Shown piece after piece: positions 1 through 9,288 of a DNA stretch of 64,000 bases (position 1 is the stretch's first letter; each line of letters begins with the position of its first letter). This DNA is from an uncultured Prevotellaceae bacterium. Its GTDB lineage: Bacteria; Bacteroidota; Bacteroidia; Bacteroidales; Muribaculaceae. A model generated the notes under the pieces. That model ran no database searches. It was not told where the DNA came from and saw nothing but the letters and a program-made list of their open reading frames with translations. The translations under genes were made by a program, and so were the position numbers. The stretch lies in the NCBI GenBank assembly GCA_900318335.1, contig ONKF01000006.1, positions 62,001 to 126,000 of the forward strand. Direction: 5' to 3'.

Positions 1-2
1 GT

Positions 3-449
3 GAGGGCCTTGGCGACTGGGTAAAAATCACCCAGATGCCCGAGTTGCAGGGTTATTACGAGATGATCTCCGACCCCGCTGCGCCGCAGCAACAGCCCGC
101 TGCCGAGCAACAACCCGCCAACAGCCAGGCCACCATGGGTCAGCCCTATCAGCCCCAACCGGCACAGCCTCAATATGCACAGCCGCAGCCGGCTAGCACC
201 GAGCCCTGTCCGCCCACCAACCTGGTCTGGGCCATCATCTCGACAGTATTGTGCTGCATCCCCACCGGCATCGTCGCCATCATCTATGCGCTCAAGGTGA
301 GCAACAAGTACCGCGAGGGCGATATCGAGGGCGCCAAGCGTGCCAGTGAAGTTGGCGCCTGGTGGTGCATTGCCACGATTATCCTGGGCATCATCGTGCA
401 GCCCTTCATGTCCATGTTACCCGCGATGATGGCTTCGATGGGCAACTGA
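3..449 (+). CDS. GYF_2/CD225-type membrane protein, 5' end cut off
   Basis: The reading frame is open to the window edge, so the ATG at 36 is probably internal and the true start lies upstream. The residues before that ATG (EGLGDWVKITQMPEL) look like the end of a GYF_2 (DUF4339) domain. A Pro/Gln-rich linker of about 45 residues follows, then a CD225/dispanin-like part: a first hydrophobic segment (NLVWAIISTVLCCIPTGIVA), a polar stretch with KYREGDIEGAKRAS and a second membrane segment. GYF_2-CD225 fusions are common in Bacteroidota; their function is unknown. The gene is followed 14 bp later by a DUF2752 membrane protein, a frequent neighbour. Family call is confident; role is not known. Confidence 0.8.
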   Translation, partial: EGLGDWVKITQMPELQGYYEMISDPAAPQQQPAAEQQPANSQATMGQPYQPQPAQPQYAQPQPASTEPCPPTNLVWAIISTVLCCIPTGIVAIIYALKVSNKYREGDIEGAKRASEVGAWWCIATIILGIIVQPFMSMLPAMMASMGN

Positions 450-463
450 CACGTTAAGGCGAC

Positions 464-838
464 ATGCGCCGTTCCCTTATCATCATTCTTGCCGTTGCCG
501 CACTGCTCGTGTTCGGCTTCATCTATTATGCGCTTGACCCGTCACAGTCAGGCGTATTTCCTCGTTGCACATTCTTGACGCTCACGGGCTACAAGTGTCC
601 TGGCTGCGGCAGCCAGCGCGCCATCCATGCCCTGATGCACGGCGACATTGCCGGGGCATTCCGGTTCAACGCCCTGCTGCTTATTTCCATACCTTGGATT
701 ACACTATGCCTGTATGCCGAGGCCCAACGCACGCGCAACCCCCGCCTGTATGCCCGTCTCAACTCCCCACTACTCATCTGGCTCTTCCTGGTCATGGTAC
801 TGCTGTGGTGGCTCCTGCGCAACATCTTCAACTGGTAA
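464..838 (+). CDS. DUF2752 domain membrane protein
   Basis: A 124-residue protein with an N-terminal membrane segment (about residues 4-23), the DUF2752 signature with CPGCGSQRA (about 45-53), and two further hydrophobic segments (about 68-84 and 101-120). The paired cysteines could bind metal, but no biochemical function is established for the family. It starts 14 bp after the CD225 gene on the same strand, so the two are probably co-transcribed. A TTTAAAG repeat string follows and no clear rho-independent hairpin is seen. Confidence 0.85.
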   Translation: MRRSLIIILAVAALLVFGFIYYALDPSQSGVFPRCTFLTLTGYKCPGCGSQRAIHALMHGDIAGAFRFNALLLISIPWITLCLYAEAQRTRNPRLYARLNSPLLIWLFLVMVLLWWLLRNIFNW

Positions 839-862
839 CAACCATTGCTCGCAAGAGCTCGC

Positions 863-905
863 AGTTTATAGTTTAATGTTTAAAGTTTAATGTTTAAAGT
901 TTAAA
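863..905. repeat. TTTAAAG/TTTAATG short tandem string
   Basis: Five degenerate copies of an 8-9 bp unit of the type GTTTAAA/GTTTAATG in a row. The same kind of AT-rich string recurs near 14146, 15719, 46169, 48439 and 50733, nearly always close to a gene end or just before a start codon. Confidence 0.7.
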
Positions 906-982
906 GGGGCGGATGCCATTTGATGAATTCGATAAATTCGTGGACCCAAAACTCGTGGACTCAAAAGTTTTCGCCGATTAAC

Positions 983-1014
983 AAAAAAGGAGCCGAACTC
1001 TGTTGTTCAGCTCC
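983..1014 (-). terminator. rho-independent terminator of tRNA-Gln
   Basis: Read on the minus strand, GGAGCTGAAC pairs with GTTCGGCTCC around a short loop and is followed by TTTTTTG. It lies just downstream of the minus-strand tRNA-Gln. Confidence 0.8.
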
Positions 1015-1025
1015 TCTTCTTGTGG

Positions 1026-1096
1026 TTGCCTTGCCCGGACTCGAACCAGGAAATGCGGCACCAAAAACCGTTGTGTTACCATTACACTACAAGGCA
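1026..1096 (-). tRNA. tRNA-Gln (anticodon TTG)
   Basis: On the minus strand the acceptor stem TGCCTTG pairs with CAAGGCA. The D arm is GTG-TAATGGTAA-CAC, the anticodon loop is TTTTGGT (anticodon TTG, Gln), and the T arm is CCTGG-TTCGAGT-CCGGG. The discriminator base is A and CCA is encoded directly after it (1023-1025). The first anticodon-stem pair is an A.C mismatch. A promoter box and a terminator flank it, so it is a single-gene unit. Confidence 0.95.
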
Positions 1097-1137
1097 ATCC
1101 TATGTCAACTGGACAGCATGCCGTCCAAATTGCGGTG

Positions 1138-1145
1138 CAAAATTA
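1138..1145 (-). promoter_or_regulatory. -7 box (TAATTTTG) for tRNA-Gln
   Basis: Matches the Bacteroidota -7 consensus TAnnTTTG on the minus strand, 41 bp upstream of the tRNA 5' end. Confidence 0.6.
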
Positions 1146-1203
1146 CTGCTTTTTTTTGAATTGCAACCTTTTTATCGCAATTTTTTGCGATACTGGGCGC
1201 AAA

Positions 1204-2496
1204 TCACTTGACAATGAGCAGATAATAGTTCTTCTTACCCTTCTGGGCCAGGATGTACTTGTCGTTGAGCAGCATGTCGATGCTGGCGGGCATGTTGGGG
1301 TCAGCAAGTTTCTCCTTGTTGATGCTCACACCACCGCCTTGGGTCAACTTGCGCATCTCGCCCTTGCTGGGGAAGACGGGGGCAGCCTCGGTCAACAGCG
1401 AGATGAGCGGCATGCCTTCCTCGACGGCGCTGCGGGGCACCTCAAACTGGGGAACGCCCTCAAACACGTTGAGCAGCGTGTTCTCGTCAATCTTGTGCAG
1501 GATGTCCTTGGCCTTATTGGAGAACAGGATCTGGGAAGCCTCGACGGCCATCTCATAATCCTCGGCACTGTGCACCATGGTGGTAATCTCCTTGGCCAGA
1601 CGCTTCTGCAACGGACGCAGACCGGGATCCTTCTCCTGTTCGGCGATGAGTTCGGCAATCTCGTCCTGAGGCAGCGCGGTGAAGATCTTAATGTATTTCT
1701 TGGCGTCCTCGTCGCTCACATTGATCCAGAACTGGTAGAACTTGTAGGGCGAGGTGCGATTGGGATCGAGCCACACGTTGCCACCCTCGGTCTTTCCGAA
1801 CTTGGTGCCGTCACTCTTGGTAATGAGCGGGCAGGTGATGGCGTAGGCTTCACCGCCGTTGATGCGGCGAATGAGCTCGGTGCCCGTGGTGATGTTGCCC
1901 CACTGGTCACTACCGCCCATCTGCAGCTTGCAACCCTCGTGCTCATAGAGGTACAGGAAGTCGTAGCCCTGCAGCAACTGATAGGAGAACTCGGTGAACG
2001 ACATACCATGGTCAGCATTGGCAGCCAGGCGCTTCTTCACGCTATCCTTGGCCATCATGTAGTTGACGGTGATGTGCTTACCAATGTCGCGGATGAAGCT
2101 CAAGAAAGAGAAATCCTTCATCCAGTCATAATTGTTCACCACGATGGCGTGGTTGGGTGCGTCGCTGTCAAAATCCAGGAATTTGGCCAACTGCTTGCGG
2201 ATGCACTCCTGGTTGTGGCGGAGGGTCTCCTCGTCGATGAGCTTGCGCTCCTGGGACTTCATCGAGGGGTCGCCGATCATACCCGTGGCGCCGCCGATGA
2301 GGGCGATGGGACGGTGGCCCGCACGCTGCAGGTGCTTGAGCATCATCACGCCCACCAGGTGTCCGATGTGCAGTGAATCGGCCGTCGGGTCGATGCCCAC
2401 ATAGCCGCTGGTCATTTCCTTGTTAAGTTGTTCCTCGGCCCCAGGCATGATATCATTGATCATGCCGCGCCATTTCAGTTCTTCTACAAAATTCAT
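1204..2496 (-). CDS. tyrS: tyrosyl-tRNA synthetase
   Basis: Charges tRNA-Tyr with tyrosine (class I synthetase, cytoplasm). At 430 residues it has the usual bacterial length. The class I HIGH motif is at residues 43-46, the tyrosine-pocket GSDQWGN at 195-201, and the KMSKS-equivalent loop reads KFGKT at 232-236 (KFGKS is more usual). The C-terminal ~80 residues form an S4-like RNA-binding domain ending in [18 protein letters not shown]. The start is supported by the Bacteroidota promoter box 51 bp upstream. It is transcribed divergently from mutS across a 177-bp gap. Confidence 0.97.
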   Translation of the reverse strand: MNFVEELKWRGMINDIMPGAEEQLNKEMTSGYVGIDPTADSLHIGHLVGVMMLKHLQRAGHRPIALIGGATGMIGDPSMKSQERKLIDEETLRHNQECIRKQLAKFLDFDSDAPNHAIVVNNYDWMKDFSFLSFIRDIGKHITVNYMMAKDSVKKRLAANADHGMSFTEFSYQLLQGYDFLYLYEHEGCKLQMGGSDQWGNITTGTELIRRINGGEAYAITCPLITKSDGTKFGKTEGGNVWLDPNRTSPYKFYQFWINVSDEDAKKYIKIFTALPQDEIAELIAEQEKDPGLRPLQKRLAKEITTMVHSAEDYEMAVEASQILFSNKAKDILHKIDENTLLNVFEGVPQFEVPRSAVEEGMPLISLLTEAAPVFPSKGEMRKLTQGGGVSINKEKLADPNMPASIDMLLNDKYILAQKGKKNYYLLIVK

Positions 2497-2547
2497 TGTT
2501 TCAGTATCGTTATTGATTATGATTGGTTATTCTCTGTTATTGAACGG

Positions 2548-2555
2548 CAAAGGTA
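2548..2555 (-). promoter_or_regulatory. -7 box (TACCTTTG) for tyrS
   Basis: TAnnTTTG on the minus strand in the tyrS-mutS divergent gap. An AT-rich stretch with AGTTTTC/GGTTTAAGG repeats lies beyond it. Confidence 0.6.
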
Positions 2556-2639
2556 CAATAAAGTTTTCAGTTTTCGGTTTAAGGCTTGCAGTTTTTTGGA
2601 AAACTGGCATGTGAAAAGGGATAACTGAAAAGTTTTTCG

Positions 2640-2647
2640 TAAATTTG
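2640..2647 (+). promoter_or_regulatory. -7 box (TAAATTTG) for mutS
   Basis: TAnnTTTG box ending 26 bp before the mutS ATG; no convincing -33 TTTG is seen. Confidence 0.6.
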
Positions 2648-2673
2648 CAGGTTCTTACAATCAACCAAGCAAG

Positions 2674-5295
2674 ATGGCACAAGACCCAATGAAAACGCCG
2701 ATGATGAAGCAGTTTGTCGAGATGAAGGCCAAGCATCCCGACGCGATACTGCTGTTTCGCGTGGGCGACTTTTACGAGACCTACCTGCAGGACGCGGTGA
2801 CTGCCAGTGAGATACTGGGCATTACCCTGACGCGCCGCAGCAACGGGGCCGCCGCCTCGACCGAGATGGCGGGATTTCCCCACCATGCGCTCGATACCTA
2901 CCTGCCCAAACTGGTGCGGGCTGGCAAGCGCGTTGCCATCTGTGACCAGCTCGAGGATCCCAAGCTGACCAAGAAACTCGTCAAGCGCGGCATCACCGAA
3001 CTTGTCACGCCCGGTGTTGTTGTGGGTGGCACGATGCTCGACCGCAAGGAGAACAACTTTCTGGCCGCGGTCCACTTTGGCAAAAAGATGCTGGGCGTAT
3101 CGTTCCTTGACATCAGCACTGGCGAATTCCTCACCGCCGAGGGCAACGAGGAGTACGTTGATAAACTATTGGTCAACTTTTCGCCCAAGGAGGTGCTCAT
3201 CGAGCGCAGCAACCGCCAGCGCTTTGCCGCCACCTTCTCGTCACGCTACCTGACCTTTGAGCTGGATGACTGGGTATTTACCATCGAGTCGGCCAACGAC
3301 CGCCTGCTCAAACACTTCGAGACGCGCAGCCTGAAGGGATTTGGCATCACGAGCATGGATAATGCCATCATCGCCAGCGGTGCCATCCTGCACTATCTCG
3401 ACATCACCCAGCACACCCAGTTGGGGCACATCACCACCCTGGCACGCATCGAGGCCGAGCGCTATGTGCGCCTCGACAAGTTCACCATCCGCAACCTCGA
3501 GCTCGTGGCTCCCATGAGCGACGACGGCAAGTCGCTGCTCGACGTCATCGACCGCACTATCTCGCCGATGGGCGGACGCATGATGCGCCGCTGGGTGCTC
3601 TTCCCCTTGCAGGACGTGAAAGCCATCAACAGGCGGCTGGATGTGGTGGAACACTTCATGCGCGACCCCGAGGGGCGTGACCTCATCAAGGAACGCCTGG
3701 AGCTCATCGGTGACCTGGAACGCCTGACGTCAAAGGCTGCTGTGGGCCGCATCACCCCACGCGAACTGGTCCAGCTCAAGAGTGCCCTGCAAGCCATCGA
3801 ACCCATCAAGCTGTATTGCCAGCAGGCCGCATGTGACGTGCTGAACAGCCTGGGAGAACAGTTGAACCCCTGTGCCCTGATACGCGACCGCATCGAGCGC
3901 GAAATCAATCCCGATGCGCCCAACCAGACGAACCGCGGCAACGTCATCTGCCGTGGCGTGGACGCACAACTTGACGAACTGCGAGACATATCCAGCAGCG
4001 GCAAGGACTACCTGGTGGCAATGCAGCGCTCACTGAGCGAGACCACGGGCATACCGAGCCTGAAGATTGCCTACAATAACGTGTTCGGCTACTATATCGA
4101 AGTGCGCAACACCCACAAGGACAAGGTGCCCGAGGAGTGGATACGCAAGCAGACGCTGGTCAACGCCGAGCGCTACGTGACCCAGGAACTCAAGGAATAT
4201 GAGGAGAAAATCCTGGGTGCCGAGGAGAAAATCCTCATCATCGAGGGCCGCCTGTTCAACGAGCTGGTGACCGCTGTGACCGAGTATATCCCCGCCATCC
4301 AGAACGATAGCGCCATCATCGCCCAGCTCGACTGCCTGAACGCACTGACGCGTGTGGCAATGGAGAACCGCTACAACCGTCCCGTGCTTGACGACAGTCT
4401 GGACATCGACATCGCGATGGGCCGCCATCCCGTCATCGAGTGCCAGCTGCCGCCAGGCGAGACCTATGTGCCCAACAGCATCCGCCTGAGCAACGACGAG
4501 CAGCAGATCATGATTATCACAGGTCCCAATATGGCTGGTAAATCGGCGCTGCTGAGGCAGACGGCGCTCATCACCCTGATGGCTCAAATGGGCAGTTTTG
4601 TACCTGCCGAGCAGGCACGCATCGGCATTGTGGACAAGATCTTCACCCGCGTGGGAGCCAGCGACAACATCTCGCTGGGAGAATCAACTTTCATGGTCGA
4701 GATGACCGAAGCCGCCGCCATCCTCAACAACATGAGCCAGCGGAGCCTAATCCTGTTCGACGAGTTGGGACGCGGCACGAGCACCTATGACGGCATCAGC
4801 ATCGCTTGGAGCATCGTCGAGCACATCCATGAGCACGCCACGCGGCCCAAGACCCTGTTTGCCACCCACTATCACGAGTTGAACGAGATGGAGAAGTCCT
4901 TCAAGCGCATCGTGAACTACAACGTGAGCGTGAAGGAAATCAACGGCAAGGTGGTGTTTGTGCGCCAACTGGTCAAGGGAGGCAGTGAGCACAGTTTCGG
5001 TATCCACGTGGCCAAGTTGGCGGGTATGCCGCCCACCATCGTCAAGCGGGCCAACGAGGTACTCAAGCAACTCGAGACCAACAACCGCAGCGACAACGCC
5101 ATCACCAAGGACCTGGGCGACGTTGCCACCAACCGCTCGGGTTACCAGTTGTCCATCTTCCAACTCGACGATCCCGTCCTGACCCAAATCCGTGACGAAA
5201 TCCTCACCATCGACATCAACAACCTGACGCCCATGGAGGCCCTGAACAAACTCTACGACATCAAGGGCATCCTCACAGGCAAGAAAGAGAGATAA
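2674..5295 (+). CDS. mutS: DNA mismatch repair protein MutS
   Basis: Recognises base mismatches and small loops and, as an ATP-driven clamp, starts mismatch repair. The 873-residue length fits MutS1. The mismatch-binding F-x-E motif is at residues 33-35 (GDFYE); connector, lever and clamp regions follow; the C-terminal ATPase has Walker A GPNMAGKS at 617-624, Walker B ILFDEL with D696/E697, the signature region GRGTSTYDG and the ATHYHEL switch. The C-terminus ends in the short helical tail of the family. The ATG at 2674 follows a TAAATTTG promoter box. A degenerate repeat and a U32 gene come next on the same strand. Confidence 0.98.
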   Translation: MAQDPMKTPMMKQFVEMKAKHPDAILLFRVGDFYETYLQDAVTASEILGITLTRRSNGAAASTEMAGFPHHALDTYLPKLVRAGKRVAICDQLEDPKLTKKLVKRGITELVTPGVVVGGTMLDRKENNFLAAVHFGKKMLGVSFLDISTGEFLTAEGNEEYVDKLLVNFSPKEVLIERSNRQRFAATFSSRYLTFELDDWVFTIESANDRLLKHFETRSLKGFGITSMDNAIIASGAILHYLDITQHTQLGHITTLARIEAERYVRLDKFTIRNLELVAPMSDDGKSLLDVIDRTISPMGGRMMRRWVLFPLQDVKAINRRLDVVEHFMRDPEGRDLIKERLELIGDLERLTSKAAVGRITPRELVQLKSALQAIEPIKLYCQQAACDVLNSLGEQLNPCALIRDRIEREINPDAPNQTNRGNVICRGVDAQLDELRDISSSGKDYLVAMQRSLSETTGIPSLKIAYNNVFGYYIEVRNTHKDKVPEEWIRKQTLVNAERYVTQELKEYEEKILGAEEKILIIEGRLFNELVTAVTEYIPAIQNDSAIIAQLDCLNALTRVAMENRYNRPVLDDSLDIDIAMGRHPVIECQLPPGETYVPNSIRLSNDEQQIMIITGPNMAGKSALLRQTALITLMAQMGSFVPAEQARIGIVDKIFTRVGASDNISLGESTFMVEMTEAAAILNNMSQRSLILFDELGRGTSTYDGISIAWSIVEHIHEHATRPKTLFATHYHELNEMEKSFKRIVNYNVSVKEINGKVVFVRQLVKGGSEHSFGIHVAKLAGMPPTIVKRANEVLKQLETNNRSDNAITKDLGDVATNRSGYQLSIFQLDDPVLTQIRDEILTIDINNLTPMEALNKLYDIKGILTGKKER

Positions 5296-5299
5296 TTAT

Positions 5300-5358
5300 A
5301 AGAACCACAAATTACACGGATTAAGCTAACTTAGTGTGATTCGCGAAATTCGTAGTTT
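5300..5358. repeat. degenerate CACGAATT-type intergenic hairpin repeat
   Basis: GAACCACAAATTACACG at the left and GCGAAATTCGTAGTTT at the right form an imperfect inverted repeat. It belongs to the same family as 31085-31161 and 18275-18337. It fills most of the mutS-U32 gap. Confidence 0.55.
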
Positions 5359-5361
5359 AAA

Positions 5362-6660
5362 ATGAACAAAAATATGAATCGTTCCGATTTTGAAATCATG
5401 GCCCCTGTGGGCTCCTGGGAATCGCTATATGCCGCCCACCAGGGAGGCGCCGACGCCATCTACTTCGGTATCGAGGGGCTGAATATGCGCTCTCGCTCAA
5501 GTGTGAACTTCACGCTCGACGACCTGCGCACCATCGCGCAGTGGTGCCACGAGCACGGCATGAAGAGTTATCTGACAGTCAACACCATCGTCTATGACGA
5601 GGACATCGACTACATGCATCAGATAGTCACCGCGGCACGCGATGCCCAAGTGAGTGCCATCATCGCCAGCGACATGGCGACCATCCTGTTCGCCCGCTCA
5701 ATCGGCGTGGAGGTACACATCTCCACCCAAGTCAACGTGAGCAACAGCGAGGCCGTGCGCTACTATGCCCAGTGGGCCGACGTTATGGTTCTGGCCCGCG
5801 AGCTGAACCTGGACCAGGTGACCAAAATCTCCGGTTTCATCGAGAAAAACGACGTTCGTGGCCCTCATGGCGAGCGCGTGAGGCTGGAAATGTTCTGCCA
5901 CGGCGCGTTGTGCATGGCGGTGAGTGGCAAGTGCTACATGAGCCTGCATCAGGAGAACACCAGTGCCAACCGCGGTGCCTGCCGTCAGATATGCCGTCGC
6001 GGTTACTTGGTTACCGACCTGGTGAACGGCGACGAACTGGCCATCGAGAACAAGTATATCATGTCGCCCAAGGACCTGAAGACCATCCACTTCCTCAACA
6101 AGATGGTGGATGCCGGCGTGACGGTGTTCAAGATTGAGGGCAGGGCACGCGGACCGGAATATGTCCGCACCGTCGTCGGGTGCTATGACGAAGCGTTGAA
6201 AGCCATCTGTGACGGCACCTATACCGAGGAATGCATCGATGAGTGGAACGAACGTCTGGCCAAGGTGTTCAACCGAGGCTTCTGGGATGGTTATTACATG
6301 GGGCAGCGCCTGGGCGAATGGTCGGCCAAGTACGGTTCCAGCGCCACTCGCGTCAAGGTGTATGCCGCTAAGGGTATCCGCTACTACAGCAAGCTGGGTG
6401 TCGCCGAGTTCCTCATGGAAGCCGGTGAACTCCACGTGGGCGACGAGGTCTGGATCATCGGTCCCACGACGGGTGCCATCCCTCTTACCATCGAGGAAAT
6501 ACGTGTCGACCTCAAGCCCGTTGAAAAGACCGTCAAGGGCGAGCACTTCTCCATCGCCGTTCCCGAGAAAATCCGCCCCAGCGACAAACTCTACCTGTGG
6601 CAAACCGTAACACCCAAGGGAACAAGCACTGACACAGCGGCAACCGCCCCCTGTGAATAA
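5362..6660 (+). CDS. peptidase U32 family protein, TrhP-like (tRNA uridine hydroxylation)
   Basis: U32 proteins of this length (432 residues here, about 450 in E. coli TrhP/YegQ) take part in prephenate-dependent 5-hydroxyuridine formation at tRNA position 34; the related RlhA acts on 23S rRNA and is larger. Visible family signatures are the N-terminal barrel start (APVGSWESLYAAHQGGADAIYFG, about 13-35), the cysteine region MFCHGALCMAVSGKCYMS and NRGACRQICRRG (about 175-215), which in the family can hold an iron-sulfur cluster, and FKIEGRARGPEYV. The C-terminal ~90 residues form a small beta-barrel-like domain. Assignment to TrhP rather than another U32 branch rests on length only. A strong terminator follows. 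Confidence 0.85.
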   Translation: MNKNMNRSDFEIMAPVGSWESLYAAHQGGADAIYFGIEGLNMRSRSSVNFTLDDLRTIAQWCHEHGMKSYLTVNTIVYDEDIDYMHQIVTAARDAQVSAIIASDMATILFARSIGVEVHISTQVNVSNSEAVRYYAQWADVMVLARELNLDQVTKISGFIEKNDVRGPHGERVRLEMFCHGALCMAVSGKCYMSLHQENTSANRGACRQICRRGYLVTDLVNGDELAIENKYIMSPKDLKTIHFLNKMVDAGVTVFKIEGRARGPEYVRTVVGCYDEALKAICDGTYTEECIDEWNERLAKVFNRGFWDGYYMGQRLGEWSAKYGSSATRVKVYAAKGIRYYSKLGVAEFLMEAGELHVGDEVWIIGPTTGAIPLTIEEIRVDLKPVEKTVKGEHFSIAVPEKIRPSDKLYLWQTVTPKGTSTDTAATAPCE

Positions 6661-6710
6661 ACGCATCATGCCCCCCAAGTTTCTGACCTATAGGTCATTT
6701 TGCAGGATAG

Positions 6711-6760
6711 GAAGTGCCTGTAGAGCCGATGGACACTGGCTTTACAGGCATTTCAAAATT
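6711..6760 (+). terminator. terminator of the U32 gene
   Basis: AAGTGCCTGTAGAGCC pairs with GGCTTTACAGGCATTT (16 bp, two imperfect pairs) around a 10-nt loop, followed by an AT-rich run ending in T residues. A 12-bp palindrome, GACCTATAGGTC, lies just upstream at 6685-6696. Confidence 0.75.
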
Positions 6761-6823
6761 TTTAGGCAAAATTATACTTGTAAAATCTCTCTATAGGTCT
6801 CTTTTCTTCGGGTATATATCCAC

Positions 6824-6854
6824 AAAAAAGGCCCTGAGGAAAATCCCCAGAGCC
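6824..6854 (-). terminator. terminator of glgB
   Basis: On the minus strand GGCTCTGGGG pairs imperfectly with CCTCAGGGCC across an ATTTT loop and is followed by TTTTTTG, just after the glgB stop. Confidence 0.75.
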
Positions 6855-6878
6855 ATTCATCTATTGAAAACTGATTGT

Positions 6879-8945
6879 CTATTTCTTCTTGTTCTTGGCG
6901 GGTGCCTTCTTGGCGGCAGGTTTGCGGTGCGGCGCCTTGAGGCGGAGCACCTGGGCACTGCGGGCCGGCATGTAAAGCTTGAGCCAACCCAAGTGGGCAT
7001 CGGCATACAAGCCATCGTGCTCGGTCAGGTGCTGGACACTACCATCGATGTTGCCATATCCTCCATAGCGGGCATTATCGCTGTCGAACACGCTCTCGTA
7101 CTCGCCCTCAGGAGCCAGGATTGGATAATCGACATGAGAAGCCGTGGGGCTGAAGTTGAAGATGAACACAAGGTTGCCGCGCATGTAGGCCAGCACCTGA
7201 TCGTCATCCTTGTCCCAAAGCTTGCGCACGGGCAACTGCTGGAAATTCCTCACACTGCCGATGAGATGTATCATGTCGTTGTCCCAGTTATTGAGGAACT
7301 TGTATTTCAGGTCCTCACGGTCCACGAGATCCCACTGGCGGCGTGCATACTTGTAACTCCAGCCGTTACCCTCACGGGGGAAGTCGATCCACTCGGGATG
7401 TCCCCACTCGTTGCCCATGAAGTTGAGGTAAGCGCCATTGATGAGCGATGCGGTCACGAGGCGGATCATCTTGTGCAACGCCATGCCTCGATCGACGGTG
7501 CCGTCGTGGTCACCCGTCATCATGTGCCAGTACATCTCCTTATCAATCAGGCGGAAGATAATGGTCTTGTCGCCCACGAGGGCCTGGTCGTGGCTCTCGG
7601 CATAGGAGACGGTCTTCTCGTCGGCGCGGCGGTTGGTCAGTTCCCAGAAGATGGACGTCGGTTTCCAGTCCTCATCTTTCCGCTCCTTGATGGTCTTGAT
7701 CCAGTAGTCGGGGATACCCATTGCCATGCGGTAGTCAAAGCCGATGCCGCCATCCTTGAACTTGCGTGCCAGTCCCGGCATACCGCTCATCTCCTCGGCA
7801 ATGGTGATGGCATGGGGATTGACGGTGTGGATAAGTTCGTTGGCCAGGGTCAGATAGGTGATGGCATTGGTGTCCTCACCACCATTGTAGTAGTCATCAT
7901 AGCTACCGAAAGCTTGTCCCAAACCATGACTGTAATACAGCATCGAGGTCACGCCATCGAAGCGGAAACCGTCAAACTTGTATTCCTCCAGCCAGAACTT
8001 GCAGTTGGACAACAGGAAATTAAGCACGGCATTCTTGCCATAGTCAAAGCACAGGGAATCCCATGCGGGATGCTCGCGCTTGTCGTCGCCATAGAAGTAC
8101 AGGTCGCCCGTGCCATCAAAGCAGCCCAGGCCCTCGACCTCGTTTTTCACCGCATGGGAGTGGACGATGTCCATGATGACAGCCACGCCCTGGGCATGGG
8201 CATCATCGATGAGGTGCTTCAGCTCCTCGGGGGTGCCAAAACGTGACGAAGCGGCATAGAAACTCGACACGTGATAGCCAAATGAGCCATAGTAGGGATG
8301 CTCCTGGATGGCCATAATCTGGATGGCGTTATAGCCGTCGGCGACAATGCGAGGCAACACGTTGACGCGGAACTCCTCATAGGTACCCACACCCTCGCGG
8401 TTCTGAGCCATGCCGATGTGGCACTCATAGATGAGCAAGGGCTTAACATTAGGTGTAAACTTCTTGATCTTGAACTCATAGGGAGTCTCGGGCGCCCACA
8501 CTTGGGCCGAGAAAATGTAAGTTTTCTCATCCTGAACCACTCTGGTGGCGTATGCCGGAATGCGCTCGCCTTCCCCACCCTGCCAGTGGACACGCAACTT
8601 GTACAGGTCGCCGTGGCGCATCGCGCGCTCGGGCAACACAATCTCCCAGTTGCCGTCCTCGAGACGCTTGAGGCGATAGGGAGCACACTCGCGCCAATCG
8701 TTGAACTGGCCCACGAGATAGATTTCGGTCGCATTGGGTGCCCATTCGCGGAATACCCAGCCCTCGCTTGTGCGGTGCAGGCCATAATAGTTATAAGCGT
8801 TGGCAAACTCCACAAGATTACCCGTGCCACCCGTCAGCTCTTCTATCTTGTTCACAGCGTCCTGATGACGTCCATTGATGGCGTCGCTATAAGGCTCCAG
8901 CCAGGGATCATCATTGATGATTGCAAGATTCTTTCTCTTTCTCAT
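6879..8945 (-). CDS. glgB: 1,4-alpha-glucan branching enzyme
   Basis: Introduces alpha-1,6 branches into glycogen. The 688-residue protein has an N-terminal CBM48-like domain (about 50-140) and a GH13 catalytic barrel of the eukaryote-like (GH13_8) branch common in Bacteroidota. Conserved regions: DIVHSHAVKN (259-268), FRFDGVTSM with nucleophile D330, TIAEEMSG with catalytic E384 (E385 stands where many family members have D), and AESHDQALVG with D453. The C-terminal all-beta domain is followed by a lysine/alanine-rich tail ending AKNKKK. It has its own promoter and terminator and points toward the U32 gene. Confidence 0.96.
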   Translation of the reverse strand: MRKRKNLAIINDDPWLEPYSDAINGRHQDAVNKIEELTGGTGNLVEFANAYNYYGLHRTSEGWVFREWAPNATEIYLVGQFNDWRECAPYRLKRLEDGNWEIVLPERAMRHGDLYKLRVHWQGGEGERIPAYATRVVQDEKTYIFSAQVWAPETPYEFKIKKFTPNVKPLLIYECHIGMAQNREGVGTYEEFRVNVLPRIVADGYNAIQIMAIQEHPYYGSFGYHVSSFYAASSRFGTPEELKHLIDDAHAQGVAVIMDIVHSHAVKNEVEGLGCFDGTGDLYFYGDDKREHPAWDSLCFDYGKNAVLNFLLSNCKFWLEEYKFDGFRFDGVTSMLYYSHGLGQAFGSYDDYYNGGEDTNAITYLTLANELIHTVNPHAITIAEEMSGMPGLARKFKDGGIGFDYRMAMGIPDYWIKTIKERKDEDWKPTSIFWELTNRRADEKTVSYAESHDQALVGDKTIIFRLIDKEMYWHMMTGDHDGTVDRGMALHKMIRLVTASLINGAYLNFMGNEWGHPEWIDFPREGNGWSYKYARRQWDLVDREDLKYKFLNNWDNDMIHLIGSVRNFQQLPVRKLWDKDDDQVLAYMRGNLVFIFNFSPTASHVDYPILAPEGEYESVFDSDNARYGGYGNIDGSVQHLTEHDGLYADAHLGWLKLYMPARSAQVLRLKAPHRKPAAKKAPAKNKKK

Positions 8946-8978
8946 AATGGTCAGTTATTAAATTGATGGTGATGACTA

Positions 8979-8986
8979 CAAAAGTA
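8979..8986 (-). promoter_or_regulatory. -7 box (TACTTTTG) for glgB
   Basis: TAnnTTTG on the minus strand, 33 bp upstream of the glgB ATG. Confidence 0.6.
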
Positions 8987-9183
8987 CAATTTTACTCTCA
9001 AATAAGCCCGTTTTTCACTCACTTTTTATATCCATCTGCTCGAAAACGATTGCAAAAGTTGCTCAGGCAACCTTCTCATGGTCATACATTCCACACGAAA
9101 AACACAATATCGCACGTTCTGTTAATTTATTTAAACACAAATTAAAGAACGTGAAATTCCTCGGGCTTTTTGTTAAGAAATGG

Positions 9184-9191
9184 TAACTTTG
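9184..9191 (+). promoter_or_regulatory. -7 box (TAACTTTG) for the lipoprotein pair
   Basis: TAnnTTTG with an expected start near 9198, giving a leader of about 90 nt. The leader contains GGGTCTTGACCC (9224-9235), which can self-pair or alternatively pair with CAAGACCC at 9262-9270. Confidence 0.55.
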
Positions 9192-9288
9192 CAATTAGAT
9201 TCAATAGTCATGAAAGCGGGAATGGGTCTTGACCCTTTCTATGATTTTTAAAACCTCAACCCAAGACCCCCCATTATCTTAAACTAAA

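Larger units (their letters stand above)
8946..9288. other. 343-bp divergent intergenic region
   Basis: No gene is supported here; a 60-codon ORF (8963-9145) has no family features. The region holds the glgB promoter box, an imperfect inverted repeat at 9113-9153 (CACGTTCT(g)TTAATTT with AAATTAAAGAACGTG), and the promoter and roughly 90-nt leader of the lipoprotein pair. Confidence 0.6.

Noticed and set aside
1003-2376. 457-codon plus-strand frame over tRNA-Gln and tyrS
   Set aside because: It reads through the tRNA and is antisense to tyrS.
6685-6696. Palindrome GACCTATAGGTC near the U32 terminator, with CTATAGGTC again at 6791-6799
   Set aside because: Lies between a stop codon and a terminator with no promoter nearby; a regulatory role has no support.
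6714-8246. 510-codon plus-strand frame opposite glgB
   Set aside because: Shadow of glgB; no family features and it would run through two terminators.
8963-9145. 60-codon frame upstream of the lipoprotein pair
   Set aside because: Overlaps the glgB promoter region and an inverted repeat; composition looks random.
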